Source: an uncultured Clostridia bacterium (lineage in GTDB: Bacteria > Bacillota > Clostridia > TANB77 > CAG-508). From it: DNA of 27,126 bases. The notes under the pieces are model-generated. The model was not told the DNA's origin, did not search any database, and saw only the letters and a program-made list of their open reading frames with translations. Positions 1-7,946 of the stretch are shown piece after piece. Location of the stretch: assembly GCA_947628395.1 (NCBI GenBank), contig CANQZP010000009.1, positions 1 to 27,126 of the forward strand. Direction: 5' to 3'. Both the position numbers and the translations under genes were made by a program. How positions within the stretch are numbered: the stretch's first letter is position 1; each line of letters starts with the position of its first letter.

Positions 1-803
1 GGAAGAGATAAAGCCCATATAACCTTTAATCCCTTTTTCTTAGCAGCAGACCTATCAACCCCACCAGGAGTAGAAGACAAATCAATAATAGTACACTCTT
101 TTTTAACATAATCTAATCTATTATCATCAAGTATCGTAAAAGGTATAGTATTTATAATAATATCAAACTTTCCAAGCTCAGAATTTACTTCACTTAAATG
201 AATTGGTTTATACCCATAAGCCTTTATCCATGCTATATCAGAATCTTTTCTAGCCTCACATGTTACATTTGCCCCAATTCCATCTAACATTTTAGCTAAC
301 ACCTTACCAACTCTTCCAAATCCCATAACAAGAATATTACTACCATGAATCGTTCTTTGAGTTTGTTCCATAGCTATTTGTATAGTTCCCTCTGCAGTAG
401 AAATTGTATTTAAAACAACTAACTCTTCACGTTTTAATAAATCAATATATCTTACATGATTTGCTTCTAATTTACTAATTGTTTCATCTACTATTTTTCC
501 AGCTAAAAACGTTTTATTTTTATTTTTCATTTCAACTACTAATTCTTCTATTGAGATTTTTTCTTCTGAAAAAGGTGTACTTATATTTATCTTATCTACT
601 GACATTGGAACTGGTCCTAAAATAATATCAGAACTATCAACTAATTCTCCTATACTCTTACATCTCTTTAGATTATTGCTTTCAGGCAATCCCTCCGCAT
701 TCTCCAAACCATAATAAGAAACTATAAAATCGTCCTTAATTAACAATTCTATTAGTTTTACAATCCTTAAATCTCCGCCAATAACAGAAATATTTTTATA
801 CAT
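1..803 (-). CDS. dpaA: Dipicolinate synthase subunit A, 3' end cut by window edge
   Basis: DpaA/SpoVFA makes dipicolinate from dihydrodipicolinate in the mother cell during sporulation, together with the flavoprotein DpaB. About 267 residues are visible; the family has about 290-300, so only the C-terminal end lies outside the window. The N-terminus reads MYKNISVIGGD, and a Rossmann dinucleotide-binding stretch (MGFGRVGKVLAKM) follows TAEGTIQIAMEQT and the TIHGS segment, as in Bacillus SpoVFA. INTIPF and DLSSTPGGVD near the visible end also fit the family. The start at 803 is preceded by GAAAGGTGG. The gene lies 14 bp after the stop of the TPR gene, so the two are co-transcribed. dpaB would be expected beyond the left edge. 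The gene indicates a spore former. Confidence 0.88.
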   Translation of the reverse strand, partial: MYKNISVIGGDLRIVKLIELLIKDDFIVSYYGLENAEGLPESNNLKRCKSIGELVDSSDIILGPVPMSVDKINISTPFSEEKISIEELVVEMKNKNKTFLAGKIVDETISKLEANHVRYIDLLKREELVVLNTISTAEGTIQIAMEQTQRTIHGSNILVMGFGRVGKVLAKMLDGIGANVTCEARKDSDIAWIKAYGYKPIHLSEVNSELGKFDIIINTIPFTILDDNRLDYVKKECTIIDLSSTPGGVDRSAAKKKGLKVIWALSL

Positions 804-817
804 TTTACTCCACCTTT

Positions 818-2062
818 CTAATTTAAATTTAAATCTTTTTCTTCTTTTTCTACCTCTTTAGCCCTTCTCTCTTCTTCTAATTTAAATATTTCATCAACTC
901 TTTTATTAGCTCTATCTCGTATTTCATTATCATTTAAATCTTCTATTAGATTATATGTTTCTTCTAAATATATTTGAACCAATTCATCTTCTTTTTTTAA
1001 TTTTTTTACTTCTTTTGTTTCACTAGCATCTAATTTTACAGATACACTGATATGTTCTTTAATAGGTTCAAAAACATCGTCATTTAAAATAATATCTAAA
1101 TATGTATCATCAAGCTCTATTGCTTTATTTGCAAAATTTATAGCCTTATCCTTTTCTTTTCTAACTACACATATTTTAGCTAATTGATAATATGCTTTTG
1201 CTTCTAATTCATCAGACATTAAACATTCATAAAAGAATTTCTCAGCAGACTCTATATCTTTTTCAATTAAAGCTATTAATCCTAAATTATAGTAAGCTAA
1301 ATAAAATTTATGATTAATTTCTGCAGCTTTTTCATAACATTCTTTTGCACTTGGAAAATCATTTAATCTAGTATATGCTATTCCTAAACTATAATATAAA
1401 TCATAATCAGTAGGTCTATATACTAAAGCATCCATATATACACTTACAGCTTCTTTAAATCTTTCTTCATTACATAACAATTCACCTAATAAAACTGAAG
1501 CATTATAATAATCTGGTTTATTTTTTAATAAAGTATTAAGCATTGTAATTGCTTCATCTTTTCTATCTAACTCATTTAAAAGTTCTGCAATTCTGTAATA
1601 AGAATCATAATCTTGTTTATTGATATCAATAGCAGTTACATATTCATCTATTGCCTTTCTCATGCCTCCATCTTTTTCATAGATTTTAGCAAGTAATAAA
1701 TGTCCTTTATATGAATCATATTTTTCTACTAAATTTAAAAGTATATCTTTTGCAAGTTTACTATCGCCTAATTTTATTAGTACTTTAGCTACACTTACAG
1801 TCATTATTTCAGATATATTATATCCTTTTAACTCGACAAAAATTACTATAAGTGGAATTATGATAGAAAATACATACTCTATAATAGTTATGGCTGTACT
1901 ATACCATCCAAAAATAATTTCCCCAAAATTCAAAGCAATTCCCAAAGCTTGTGGTATTATAAAAAATAAATAATTTGTATCGTTTTTCTTAATCAGTTTT
2001 ACAAAAATAATTATAAATAAAGAAAATGCTAACATATTAAATATCATTTTTTCGATTAACAT
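818..2062 (-). CDS. Membrane-anchored TPR protein
   Basis: Protein of 414 residues with no recognised name. Three hydrophobic segments near the N-terminus (about residues 7-23, 30-52 and 57-77) should anchor it in the membrane. They are followed by a run of tetratricopeptide repeats from about residue 98 to 320, with typical pairs such as DYYNASVLLGELLCNEERF and YLAYYNLGLIALIEKDIE. The C-terminal 80 residues are highly charged and probably helical (EERRAKEVEKEEKD). TPR arrays bind partner proteins, so a scaffold or assembly role is likely, but the partner is unknown. It is the first gene of a unit with dpaA 14 bp downstream, which hints at a role in sporulation. The ribosome binding site AGAGGTGA precedes the ATG at 2062. 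Confidence 0.8.
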   Translation of the reverse strand: MLIEKMIFNMLAFSLFIIIFVKLIKKNDTNYLFFIIPQALGIALNFGEIIFGWYSTAITIIEYVFSIIIPLIVIFVELKGYNISEIMTVSVAKVLIKLGDSKLAKDILLNLVEKYDSYKGHLLLAKIYEKDGGMRKAIDEYVTAIDINKQDYDSYYRIAELLNELDRKDEAITMLNTLLKNKPDYYNASVLLGELLCNEERFKEAVSVYMDALVYRPTDYDLYYSLGIAYTRLNDFPSAKECYEKAAEINHKFYLAYYNLGLIALIEKDIESAEKFFYECLMSDELEAKAYYQLAKICVVRKEKDKAINFANKAIELDDTYLDIILNDDVFEPIKEHISVSVKLDASETKEVKKLKKEDELVQIYLEETYNLIEDLNDNEIRDRANKRVDEIFKLEEERRAKEVEKEEKDLNLN

Positions 2063-2106
2063 TTTCTATATCACCTCTCTTAACATCCTTTTTCAATATC
2101 TGTGAC

Positions 2107-2135
2107 ATTATATCATATCTAAAATATCAAAACAA
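2107..2135 (-). promoter_or_regulatory. Promoter for the TPR-dpaA unit
   Basis: On the minus strand TTGTTT (2130-2135) and TATAAT (2107-2112) are 17 bp apart. This looks like a housekeeping sigma-A promoter. I saw no clear sigma-E or sigma-K pattern, which is slightly unexpected for a dipicolinate gene. Confidence 0.55.
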
Positions 2136-2155
2136 GTTTTTAGACATAATAAATG

Positions 2156-2193
2156 AAAAAAGGTAAAAAACTTACAAGTTTTCTACCTTTTTT
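2156..2193 (-). terminator. Rho-independent terminator after the sigma-like gene
   Basis: An AT-rich hairpin with arms AAAAAAGGTAgAAAACTT and AAGTTTTtTACCTTTTTT around a 3-nt loop, ending in a T run on the minus strand. It starts 4 bp after the stop codon at 2198. Confidence 0.75.
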
Positions 2194-2197
2194 ACAG

Positions 2198-2725
2198 TTA
2201 AATAGCGTAAACACTTCTTATACGGTTTAGATTCCTTCTTACACTTGGCTTCGCTGTTTGCATCTCTTCGTCGCTTATTTGCATAATATCGAAAAGAGTC
2301 ATACATTTTTTCCTATTTAAGAATAACCTCGTGTCTGGTAAAAGCATTTCAAATATCTCCCACACAGTATTGTATGGCTTAAGATATATATTATCTGTTG
2401 TCATACGAATTACTAATGTGGGTTTCCTCAATTTCTTTAATGCCTTTAGAATCATTGTTTGTATTTCAGTTAACGTGTATCCCGCTTCTTTAGCCAGTTC
2501 TTTTTGATCACAGGGGAAAGTTCCAAACAATCCATAAACAAGGGATAAAAGATCTATTTCATCCTCACTTAAAACAGATTGCATTATCTTGTTAAACATT
2601 GGAATATCCAGTTTTGTTCCAACAAGATTTTGGTTTACTCTCCCAGAATCTACTATTGCAATATAGAACCGGCCAAGCCCATTGTTGCCTAAACTGTTTT
2701 CTTCAATAATCGCTTTTTTGTTCAT
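2198..2725 (-). CDS. Sigma-70 region-4-like DNA-binding protein
   Basis: Protein of 175 residues. The middle (LSEDEIDLLSLVYGLFG, then ELAKEAGYTLTEIQTMILKA and LKKLRKP) matches the pattern of sigma-70 region 4, including the helix-turn-helix and the KALKKLRKP ending, but there is no region 2. The last 45 residues (LFDIMQISDEEMQTAKPSVRR) loosely resemble an RNA polymerase alpha-CTD helix-hairpin. It probably binds promoter or polymerase elements; no exact family is recognised. A longer frame could start at 2791, but that ATG lies between the -35 and -10 of the gene's promoter. AAGGAGG sits 8 nt before the ATG at 2725, so 2725 is chosen. Its GC content (mid-30s percent by eye) is well above its neighbours, and it holds the only ordinary in-frame CGG codon found in the window (2669-2671), suggesting transfer. 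Confidence 0.7.
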   Translation of the reverse strand: MNKKAIIEENSLGNNGLGRFYIAIVDSGRVNQNLVGTKLDIPMFNKIMQSVLSEDEIDLLSLVYGLFGTFPCDQKELAKEAGYTLTEIQTMILKALKKLRKPTLVIRMTTDNIYLKPYNTVWEIFEMLLPDTRLFLNRKKCMTLFDIMQISDEEMQTAKPSVRRNLNRIRSVYAI

Positions 2726-2779
2726 AATGCCATCCTCCTTATTGAATAAGTTATAAAGAACATTTTTGTTAACATAAAT

Positions 2780-2808
2780 ATTATAACTCATATTTTATCA
2801 TTTTGCAA
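2780..2808 (-). promoter_or_regulatory. Promoter for the sigma-like gene
   Basis: Minus-strand TTGCAA (2803-2808) and TATAAT (2780-2785) with a 17-bp spacer. Transcription should begin near 2773, which excludes the upstream ATG at 2791 and supports the start at 2725. Confidence 0.65.
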
Positions 2809-2826
2809 GTTTTTTATAAATAATTA

Positions 2827-2855
2827 TTGACAATGATAATTTCTGATTATACTAT
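2827..2855 (+). promoter_or_regulatory. Promoter for rqcH
   Basis: TTGACA (2827-2832) followed after 17 bp by TACTAT (2850-2855). A better-looking TATACT (2848-2853) would give a 15-bp spacer. It lies back to back with the promoter of the divergent sigma-like gene, their -35 elements separated by 18 bp. Confidence 0.55.
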
Positions 2856-2886
2856 ATTTAATAGCAATTATATATAGGAGGTATTT

Positions 2887-4560
2887 ATGACTTTTGATGG
2901 AATAGTTACAAAAGCGATTGTAGCTGAACTTGAAAACAATTTAATTGGTGCTAAAGTCAATAAAGTTTTTGAACCAAATAAAAATGAAATAATTTTAAGT
3001 TTATATAATAATAAAATAAATTATGCTTTAGATATAAATATTCATCCAGAAAATTACAGAATAAACCTTACAACTCACTCCAAACCTAATCCTTTAAATG
3101 CACTAAGTTTTTGCATGTTGCTTAGAAAATATTTAATTGGATTTAAAATAGCTTCTATCTCCAGTTATGACTTAGAAAGATGTATTGAAATAGTTTTTGA
3201 AGGTAATAACGAGCTAAAAGATAATGTTTCTTATAAGCTAATTATTGAACTTATGGGAAGACGTAGTAATATTGTTTTTCTAAATTCTAATAATAAAATA
3301 ATTGATTCATTAAAACATATTGTTACCAAAACTCGTGAGATTTTGCCTGTAAGAGAATATGTATTTCCTGAGATAACAAAAAAATCTTTTTTAGAATTAT
3401 CAAATTTTGATGAATTTTATAAAGAAATCTCTAAAGAACCTTATGATAGTATTTCATCTATAATTACATCTACTTTTATTGGATTTAGTAAACCATTTGT
3501 ACTTTCTATTTTAGAAGATTTAGGATTATCTGACGATACTAAAGACATAAACGATTTAGAAGAAATATATGATTCTATAAAAAATATTTTTTCTAATTTT
3601 GGTACAAAAAATATTTGTGCTACCGAAATTAGTGATAATGATTTTACAATTACTTCATGTGTTTCAGATAATAATAAACTAATTAATTTTTTTATAGATG
3701 ATTATTATCATGAAAAAGAAATTAAAGATAACTTTTCTCATGCAAAGGCTGAACTTTCAAAACTTATACTATCATCACTAAAAAAATGTTCTAAAAAATT
3801 AGAAAATATAAATAAAAAATTAAAAGACTGTGACAATATGGATAAATATAAGTTATATGGAGAAATTTTAACTGCTAATTTATATAAACTAAGTGGTACT
3901 GCTTCTTCTGTAATACTTGAAAATTATTATGATAACAATAATTTGATTACTATTCCTTTAGATAGCACAATTCCTTATAATAAAAATGCAGAAAAATTTT
4001 TCAAAAAATATAATAAACTAAAAAATACTCTAACAGTTGTAACTACTCAAAAAAAGGAAGCTGAGCTTGAACTTGAATATATAGAAAGTATTATATACTC
4101 TTTAAGTACCGCTAAAACTTTATCTGATATTTCTGAAATTCAAGAAGAATTTACTCAAAATGTTGATATAAAAAAACCTTCTTATCAAAATTTAATTAAG
4201 AAAAAAAGTAATGATGATTTTAGAAATAATATAGAAAAAATTGTTGTTAATGGTTTTGATATTTATATTGGAAAAAATAATAAACAAAATGATTACTTGA
4301 GCTTACACTTTGCAAGTAAAGAAGATATTTGGTTTCATGTTCAAGATGCTCATGGCTCACATATAATATTAAAAACAAACGGAAAAAATCCTGATGAAGA
4401 TACTATTTATAAATGTGCTGTACTTGCAAAACAAAACAGTAAATCAGCTTTAGGTAAAAATGTTTCTGTAGATTATACTTATATAAAAAATGTAAAAAAA
4501 CATCCTAATAAAAAATTAGGCATGGTAAATTATACCAATTATAAAACTATTATTGTTTAG
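2887..4560 (+). CDS. rqcH: RqcH/NFACT-family ribosome quality control protein
   Basis: RqcH (Rqc2/NEMF homologue; often annotated fibronectin-binding protein) binds stalled 50S subunits carrying peptidyl-tRNA and directs C-terminal alanine tailing. The 557-residue length is typical. The N-terminus MTFDGIVTKAIVAEL and the segments NPLNALSFCMLLRKYL and IIELMGRRSNIV are the NFACT-N domain. The charged middle (about 290-410) is coiled coil. The C-terminal NFACT-R domain carries LHFASKEDIWFHVQDAHGSH. The residue pair known as Asp97-Arg98 in Bacillus RqcH reads Glu97-Arg98 here (YDLERCIEI), a conservative change. TATAGGAGG precedes the ATG. The gene is monocistronic and ends at a bidirectional terminator. 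Confidence 0.92.
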   Translation: MTFDGIVTKAIVAELENNLIGAKVNKVFEPNKNEIILSLYNNKINYALDINIHPENYRINLTTHSKPNPLNALSFCMLLRKYLIGFKIASISSYDLERCIEIVFEGNNELKDNVSYKLIIELMGRRSNIVFLNSNNKIIDSLKHIVTKTREILPVREYVFPEITKKSFLELSNFDEFYKEISKEPYDSISSIITSTFIGFSKPFVLSILEDLGLSDDTKDINDLEEIYDSIKNIFSNFGTKNICATEISDNDFTITSCVSDNNKLINFFIDDYYHEKEIKDNFSHAKAELSKLILSSLKKCSKKLENINKKLKDCDNMDKYKLYGEILTANLYKLSGTASSVILENYYDNNNLITIPLDSTIPYNKNAEKFFKKYNKLKNTLTVVTTQKKEAELELEYIESIIYSLSTAKTLSDISEIQEEFTQNVDIKKPSYQNLIKKKSNDDFRNNIEKIVVNGFDIYIGKNNKQNDYLSLHFASKEDIWFHVQDAHGSHIILKTNGKNPDEDTIYKCAVLAKQNSKSALGKNVSVDYTYIKNVKKHPNKKLGMVNYTNYKTIIV

Positions 4561-4592
4561 AAAAGGATAGAAGTTAAATTTCTATCCTTTTT
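4561..4592. terminator. Bidirectional terminator between rqcH and the ATPase gene
   Basis: Arms AAAAGGATAGAA and TTCTATCCTTTT flank a short loop, with A and T runs on both sides. It serves the two convergent genes that end at 4560 and 4591. Confidence 0.85.
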
Positions 4593-5856
4593 AAATATAT
4601 TCTATTGGTACATAATAATTATTATCATCTATTGCTATTATATTTTCAACCATACATAAAACTACACCATTTCCTATTTCTACTCCAAAATTTTTAACTA
4701 CTTCAAAATTTTTTATTGCTATTTTTCCTGGATTAGCAGATTTTTTTATTTCAATTGGATAGACTTTATTATCATAAAATACTAATAAATCAATCTCCTT
4801 TTGATTAGTATCTCTATAGTAATATAATCTTGTTTTGGGATTTTTTCCATTATTAGTATAAGATTTTATAATTTCACTTATTATATAAGTTTCAAAAATA
4901 GCTCCATTATATGCACTTTTTTCTAGTGTTTCGCTATTTATATATCCTGTCAAATAACACGCAAGTCCGGTATCCATAAAGTAAATCTTAGGTCTTTTTA
5001 TTGCTTTTTTTATATTGTTATTAGAATATGCTTGAAGCATATATATTAGATTAGTATTCCTTAAAATAGATATCCACTCATCAACTGTTTTTGAATCTAT
5101 TCCTATATCATTTGCAATATCAAACGCATTATATTCTTGTGCTGTTCTTGCTGCAACAGCTGAAATAAATTTAATAAATTTATTTTCATCTTTTATATTT
5201 ATTAGAGTTCTAACATCTCTTTCTATATAGGTTCTAATATATGATTCATAAAATTGTTCTCTATTTCTTCCATTATCATTTTTTACTTCTGGATAGCTAC
5301 CATCAATAATGTTTTTAAATATTTTTCCTGTTGTTTCTGTCTTTATTTTTTCCTTATTTTTTAATAAATTTATATCTGGTATAAATATTGGTTCTTCTAA
5401 GTTTTCTAACTCTCTTCTAGAAAACCCATATAGATCAAGTATACCTATTCGTCCAGCCAATGATTCGCTTACATTATTCATTGTTTGAAATATTTGTGAG
5501 CCTGTTAAATAATATAGTGTTCCAACATTCTTACCATCTCCAAACATTTCATTTTTTCTTGCTTTATCTACATTTATTTTTATATATGATAATAATTCTG
5601 GTGCATATTGAAATTCATCTATAATTAGCGGAGTTTCATAATTTCTTAAAAATAATTCTGGATCTTCTATTGCTTGATTTCTAATTAAAAGATTATCCAA
5701 TGAAACATAGTTAATTTTTTTGTCTGAAATAGATGCTAAATGGTTTAATAATGTGGTTTTTCCTACTTGTCTTGGTCCTGTTATCATTATTATAGGGCAA
5801 TTATCTATTAAAGAATTTAAACTATTTTCAATTGTTCTATTCTTATATTTTTTCAT
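4591..5856 (-). CDS. AAA-family ATPase with DUF4143 nuclease-fold domain
   Basis: Protein of 421 residues of the common AAA_14/DUF4143 family. The Walker A motif GPRQVGKT lies at 27-34, and the Walker B motif (PLIIDEFQ) with Asp80-Glu81 follows. A sensor-like YYLTGSQ lies near 115. The C-terminal half is the DUF4143 region, with the EIDLL and PIEIKKSA segments expected of a PD-(D/E)XK-like fold. The physiological role of the family is unclear; members are frequent, patchily distributed accessory genes of Clostridia. It has its own promoter and the ribosome binding site AAAGGA 10 nt before the ATG. It is convergent with rqcH. Confidence 0.88.
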   Translation of the reverse strand: MKKYKNRTIENSLNSLIDNCPIIMITGPRQVGKTTLLNHLASISDKKINYVSLDNLLIRNQAIEDPELFLRNYETPLIIDEFQYAPELLSYIKINVDKARKNEMFGDGKNVGTLYYLTGSQIFQTMNNVSESLAGRIGILDLYGFSRRELENLEEPIFIPDINLLKNKEKIKTETTGKIFKNIIDGSYPEVKNDNGRNREQFYESYIRTYIERDVRTLINIKDENKFIKFISAVAARTAQEYNAFDIANDIGIDSKTVDEWISILRNTNLIYMLQAYSNNNIKKAIKRPKIYFMDTGLACYLTGYINSETLEKSAYNGAIFETYIISEIIKSYTNNGKNPKTRLYYYRDTNQKEIDLLVFYDNKVYPIEIKKSANPGKIAIKNFEVVKNFGVEIGNGVVLCMVENIIAIDDNNYYVPIEYI

Positions 5857-5903
5857 ATTGCTCAGTCCTTTCTAACTTATTATCTAATTTATCTCTTAAT
5901 TAT

Positions 5904-5932
5904 ATTATAGACCATTTTTTTAAAAAAGTCTA
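5904..5932 (-). promoter_or_regulatory. Promoter for the AAA/DUF4143 gene
   Basis: Minus-strand TAGACT (5927-5932) and TATAAT (5904-5909) with a 17-bp spacer. The upstream edge touches the terminator of the preceding operon. Confidence 0.6.
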
Positions 5933-5933
5933 C

Positions 5934-5982
5934 AAAAAATCAGATAAATTTGGAATTCAATTCCTAATTTATCTGATTTTTA
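5934..5982 (-). terminator. Terminator of the pta-ackA-MNT-HEPN operon
   Basis: A long hairpin with arms around ATCAGATAAATT and AATTTATCTGAT, extended inward by GGAATT/AATTCC, followed on the minus strand by a run of six T. It begins 3 bp after the HEPN stop codon. Confidence 0.85.
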
Positions 5983-5985
5983 TAT

Positions 5986-6378
5986 TTAAACTATTTTATC
6001 AAACTTTTCTATAAATTCTTTTAATAAAAAAATATGTTTTGTTTTTATTCTCTCATAAATGTCTTTTGCAATATCTTCTTTATATGTATGTGATGTTAAA
6101 TTTCTATCTCTTAACATATCCATCCATTCATATTCATCTTGTAAAATTTTATATTGTATAGCTGTTTTTATTACTGAACTTGGTCCATACTGCTCCATTG
6201 TCCCAATTGTTTCTAAGTATCTTTGCAAAGCTTTCCACCATAATTCAAATGTATACTCAAATGCATGTATTATAGCTGCCATATCTTTTTCTGATTTATT
6301 ATCTGTTTCTATAAATTCCATTAATTTCGTATATACATTTTTAAATGCATTATAACTTTCTAATAAATTATTGGACAT
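5986..6378 (-). CDS. HEPN-domain toxin (HepT/HI0074 type)
   Basis: All-helical HEPN protein of 130 residues, the predicted ribonuclease toxin of a MNT/HEPN pair. The diagnostic RX4HXY motif is present exactly as R92-NLTS-H97-T-Y99; in characterised HepT proteins Arg and His form the nuclease site and Tyr is AMPylated by the antitoxin. The segment AFEYTFELWWKALQRYLE is typical of the HI0074 family. An in-frame TTG at 6387 also exists, but GAAGGA lies 10 nt before the ATG at 6378, which is therefore preferred. It overlaps the 3' end of the MNT gene by 11 bp, so the two are translationally coupled. Confidence 0.85.
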   Translation of the reverse strand: MSNNLLESYNAFKNVYTKLMEFIETDNKSEKDMAAIIHAFEYTFELWWKALQRYLETIGTMEQYGPSSVIKTAIQYKILQDEYEWMDMLRDRNLTSHTYKEDIAKDIYERIKTKHIFLLKEFIEKFDKIV

Positions 6379-6697
6379 ATATATCAATTCCTTCTTTTTC
6401 TATATTTTGTTTTAGTTTATTTTTTTCGCTTAAAGTATTAAAATTAATTAAATCAATTTTAAAAGGAATATACAATTCTTCAATTTCAAAAAAAACTTTT
6501 GTGTTTATTGTATTTGTAAGTAAATCTCCATATAAAACTATATCAATATCAGATGTAGGCTTATAGTCTCCTCTTGCTCTTGAACCAAAAATACTTGCTC
6601 TTTCTATTTCTTTATATTGTTTTATAATATTTACAATGGAGTCTATTACGCCTTCTTTTAGACCAAATTTATCCAATTTTCTATTCTCCCTATCCAT
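6368..6697 (-). CDS. MNT-type nucleotidyltransferase antitoxin (MntA)
   Basis: Minimal nucleotidyltransferase of about 109 residues. The motif GSX10DXD is complete: G38-S39, then D50-I-D52; a third acidic residue is probably D82 in FKIDLINF. In the known MntA/HepT system the enzyme transfers AMP to the HEPN tyrosine and blocks its RNase activity. The start is uncertain. The ATG at 6697 has no clear ribosome binding site, while the TTG at 6676 lies 9 nt after AGGGAG. The gene begins only 4 bp after the acetate kinase stop, so it is probably read through from the pta-ackA transcript. Confidence 0.83.
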   Translation of the reverse strand: MDRENRKLDKFGLKEGVIDSIVNIIKQYKEIERASIFGSRARGDYKPTSDIDIVLYGDLLTNTINTKVFFEIEELYIPFKIDLINFNTLSEKNKLKQNIEKEGIDIYVQ

Positions 6698-6701
6698 TTT
6701 A

Positions 6702-7896
6702 CTATATTTGAACCAATCTCTTAGTTTCTCTTGCAATCATAAGTTCTTCATCTGTTGGAACAATATATGCTTTTACTTTTGAATCTAGTTTTGTAATTAG
6801 TTTCTCTTCACCTCTTACATTATTTGCCTCAACATCTAAATCTACTCCCATAAATTCTAAATGCTCACAAATTCCTTTTCTTATATTTATTTGATTTTCT
6901 CCTACTCCTCCAGTAAATACAATAACATCTACACCATTCATAACTGCTGCATATTTTGCAACAAAACCAGCTACAGTAGTCTTAAAAGATTCCATAGCAA
7001 TAGCTGCTCTTTCGTTATTTTCATAACTTGAAGATTCTATTACTCTAAAGTCTGGATCTAATCCTGATATACCTTGAACTCCTGATTCTTTGTTCAAAAC
7101 CTTTTCCATTTGGTCAGGTGTTAAATTCTCTTTTTTCATTAAATATAAAACTACAGAAGGATCTAAATCTCCACTTCTAGTAACCATTGGTATACCTCCG
7201 AAGTGGTGTAAGTCCCATACTTGTCTCTACTGATTTTCCATTTTTAATAGCACAAATACTAGAGCCTTGACCTAAGTGACATGTAATTATTTTTAAATCT
7301 TTTATATCTTTTCCCATTATTTCAGCAACTCTTTTTGATACATACATGTGAGATGTTCCATGAAATCCGTATTTTCTAATTCCATATTTTTCATAATACT
7401 TGTAAGGTATTGGATATATGTAATTTTCTTTTGGCATTGTTTGATGAAATGCTGTATCAAATACTGCTACCATTGGTTTTCCTGGCATAACTTTTTTACA
7501 TGCTTCTATACCTAAAATTGTTGCAGGATTATGAAGTGGTGCTAAATCAATACATTCCTTAATTGTATCTATAACTTTATCATCAATTACAACTGACTCT
7601 GCAATTTTTTCACCGCCGTGAACAGCTCTATGTCCTATTGCTGAAATTTCGTCTAATGAATCTATTACTTTGTATTCTGGGTTAATTAATTGTTTTAAAG
7701 TAAAGTCAATTGCTTCTGCATGGTCTGGTGCATAGTGCTCAATGACTTTTTTCTCTCCATTTACTTTATGTGTTATAAATGCTTCTTTTTCTCCTATTCT
7801 TTCATATTTTCCTGAGGCTAATACCTTTTCATTTTCCATATCCATCAATTGATATTTTAATGATGAACTTCCACAATTTAATACTAATATTTTCAT
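6702..7896 (-). CDS. ackA: Acetate kinase, second copy, with one +1 shift at a CGG codon
   Basis: Acetate kinase makes ATP and acetate from acetyl phosphate in the cytoplasm. Two frames are seen: 7896 to about 7201 (MKILVLNCGSSSLKY..., with HRAVHGG, VFDTAFHQT and HGTSH) and 7199 to 6702 (TRSGDLDPSVV through PTDEELMIARET). Skipping the single C at 7200 joins CTT (Leu232) to GGA and gives a 397-residue enzyme with all expected active-site residues. Without the skip, reading continues through CGG AGG and stops nine codons later. Both halves are well conserved and have no other lesion. The gene follows the first ackA copy after 50 bp, and no strong ribosome binding site lies directly before the ATG. 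It may be a pseudogene, a sequence error, or a gene expressed by programmed frameshifting, which I favour. Confidence 0.85.
7198..7200 (-). other. In-frame CGG codon at the frameshift point of ackA copy 2
   Basis: The minus-strand context is CCA CTT CGG AGG TAT. Reading CTT then GGA (skipping the C at 7200) restores the conserved TPLGGIP...TRSGD segment. The slippery triplet CTT followed by C resembles the CUU-U step of the prfB frameshift, since a CUU-reading tRNA could re-pair on UUC. Confidence 0.7.
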
Positions 7897-7907
7897 ATTC
7901 TTTTTTT

Positions 7908-7937
7908 ATGTTAGATTTTTTCTAACATATCTCCTTT
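7908..7937 (-). promoter_or_regulatory. Hairpin and distant Shine-Dalgarno between the ackA copies
   Basis: AAAGGAG (7931-7937) is followed by a perfect 8-bp hairpin (arms 7908-7915 and 7921-7928, loop of 5) before the start codon at 7896. The Shine-Dalgarno is 34 nt from the ATG, but folding of the hairpin would bring it to about 13 nt. It also precedes a five-codon mini frame that starts inside the hairpin. Confidence 0.4.
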
Positions 7938-7946
7938 CTATTATTT

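Noticed and set aside
2726..2791. Longer start of the sigma-like gene at 2791
   Set aside because: The -10 element (2780-2785) lies downstream of that ATG, and the strong ribosome binding site belongs to the ATG at 2725.
5832..6566. Plus-strand frames in the ATPase/HEPN/MNT region
   Set aside because: They lie opposite well-supported minus-strand genes or across a terminator, lack ribosome binding sites and have no recognisable motif.
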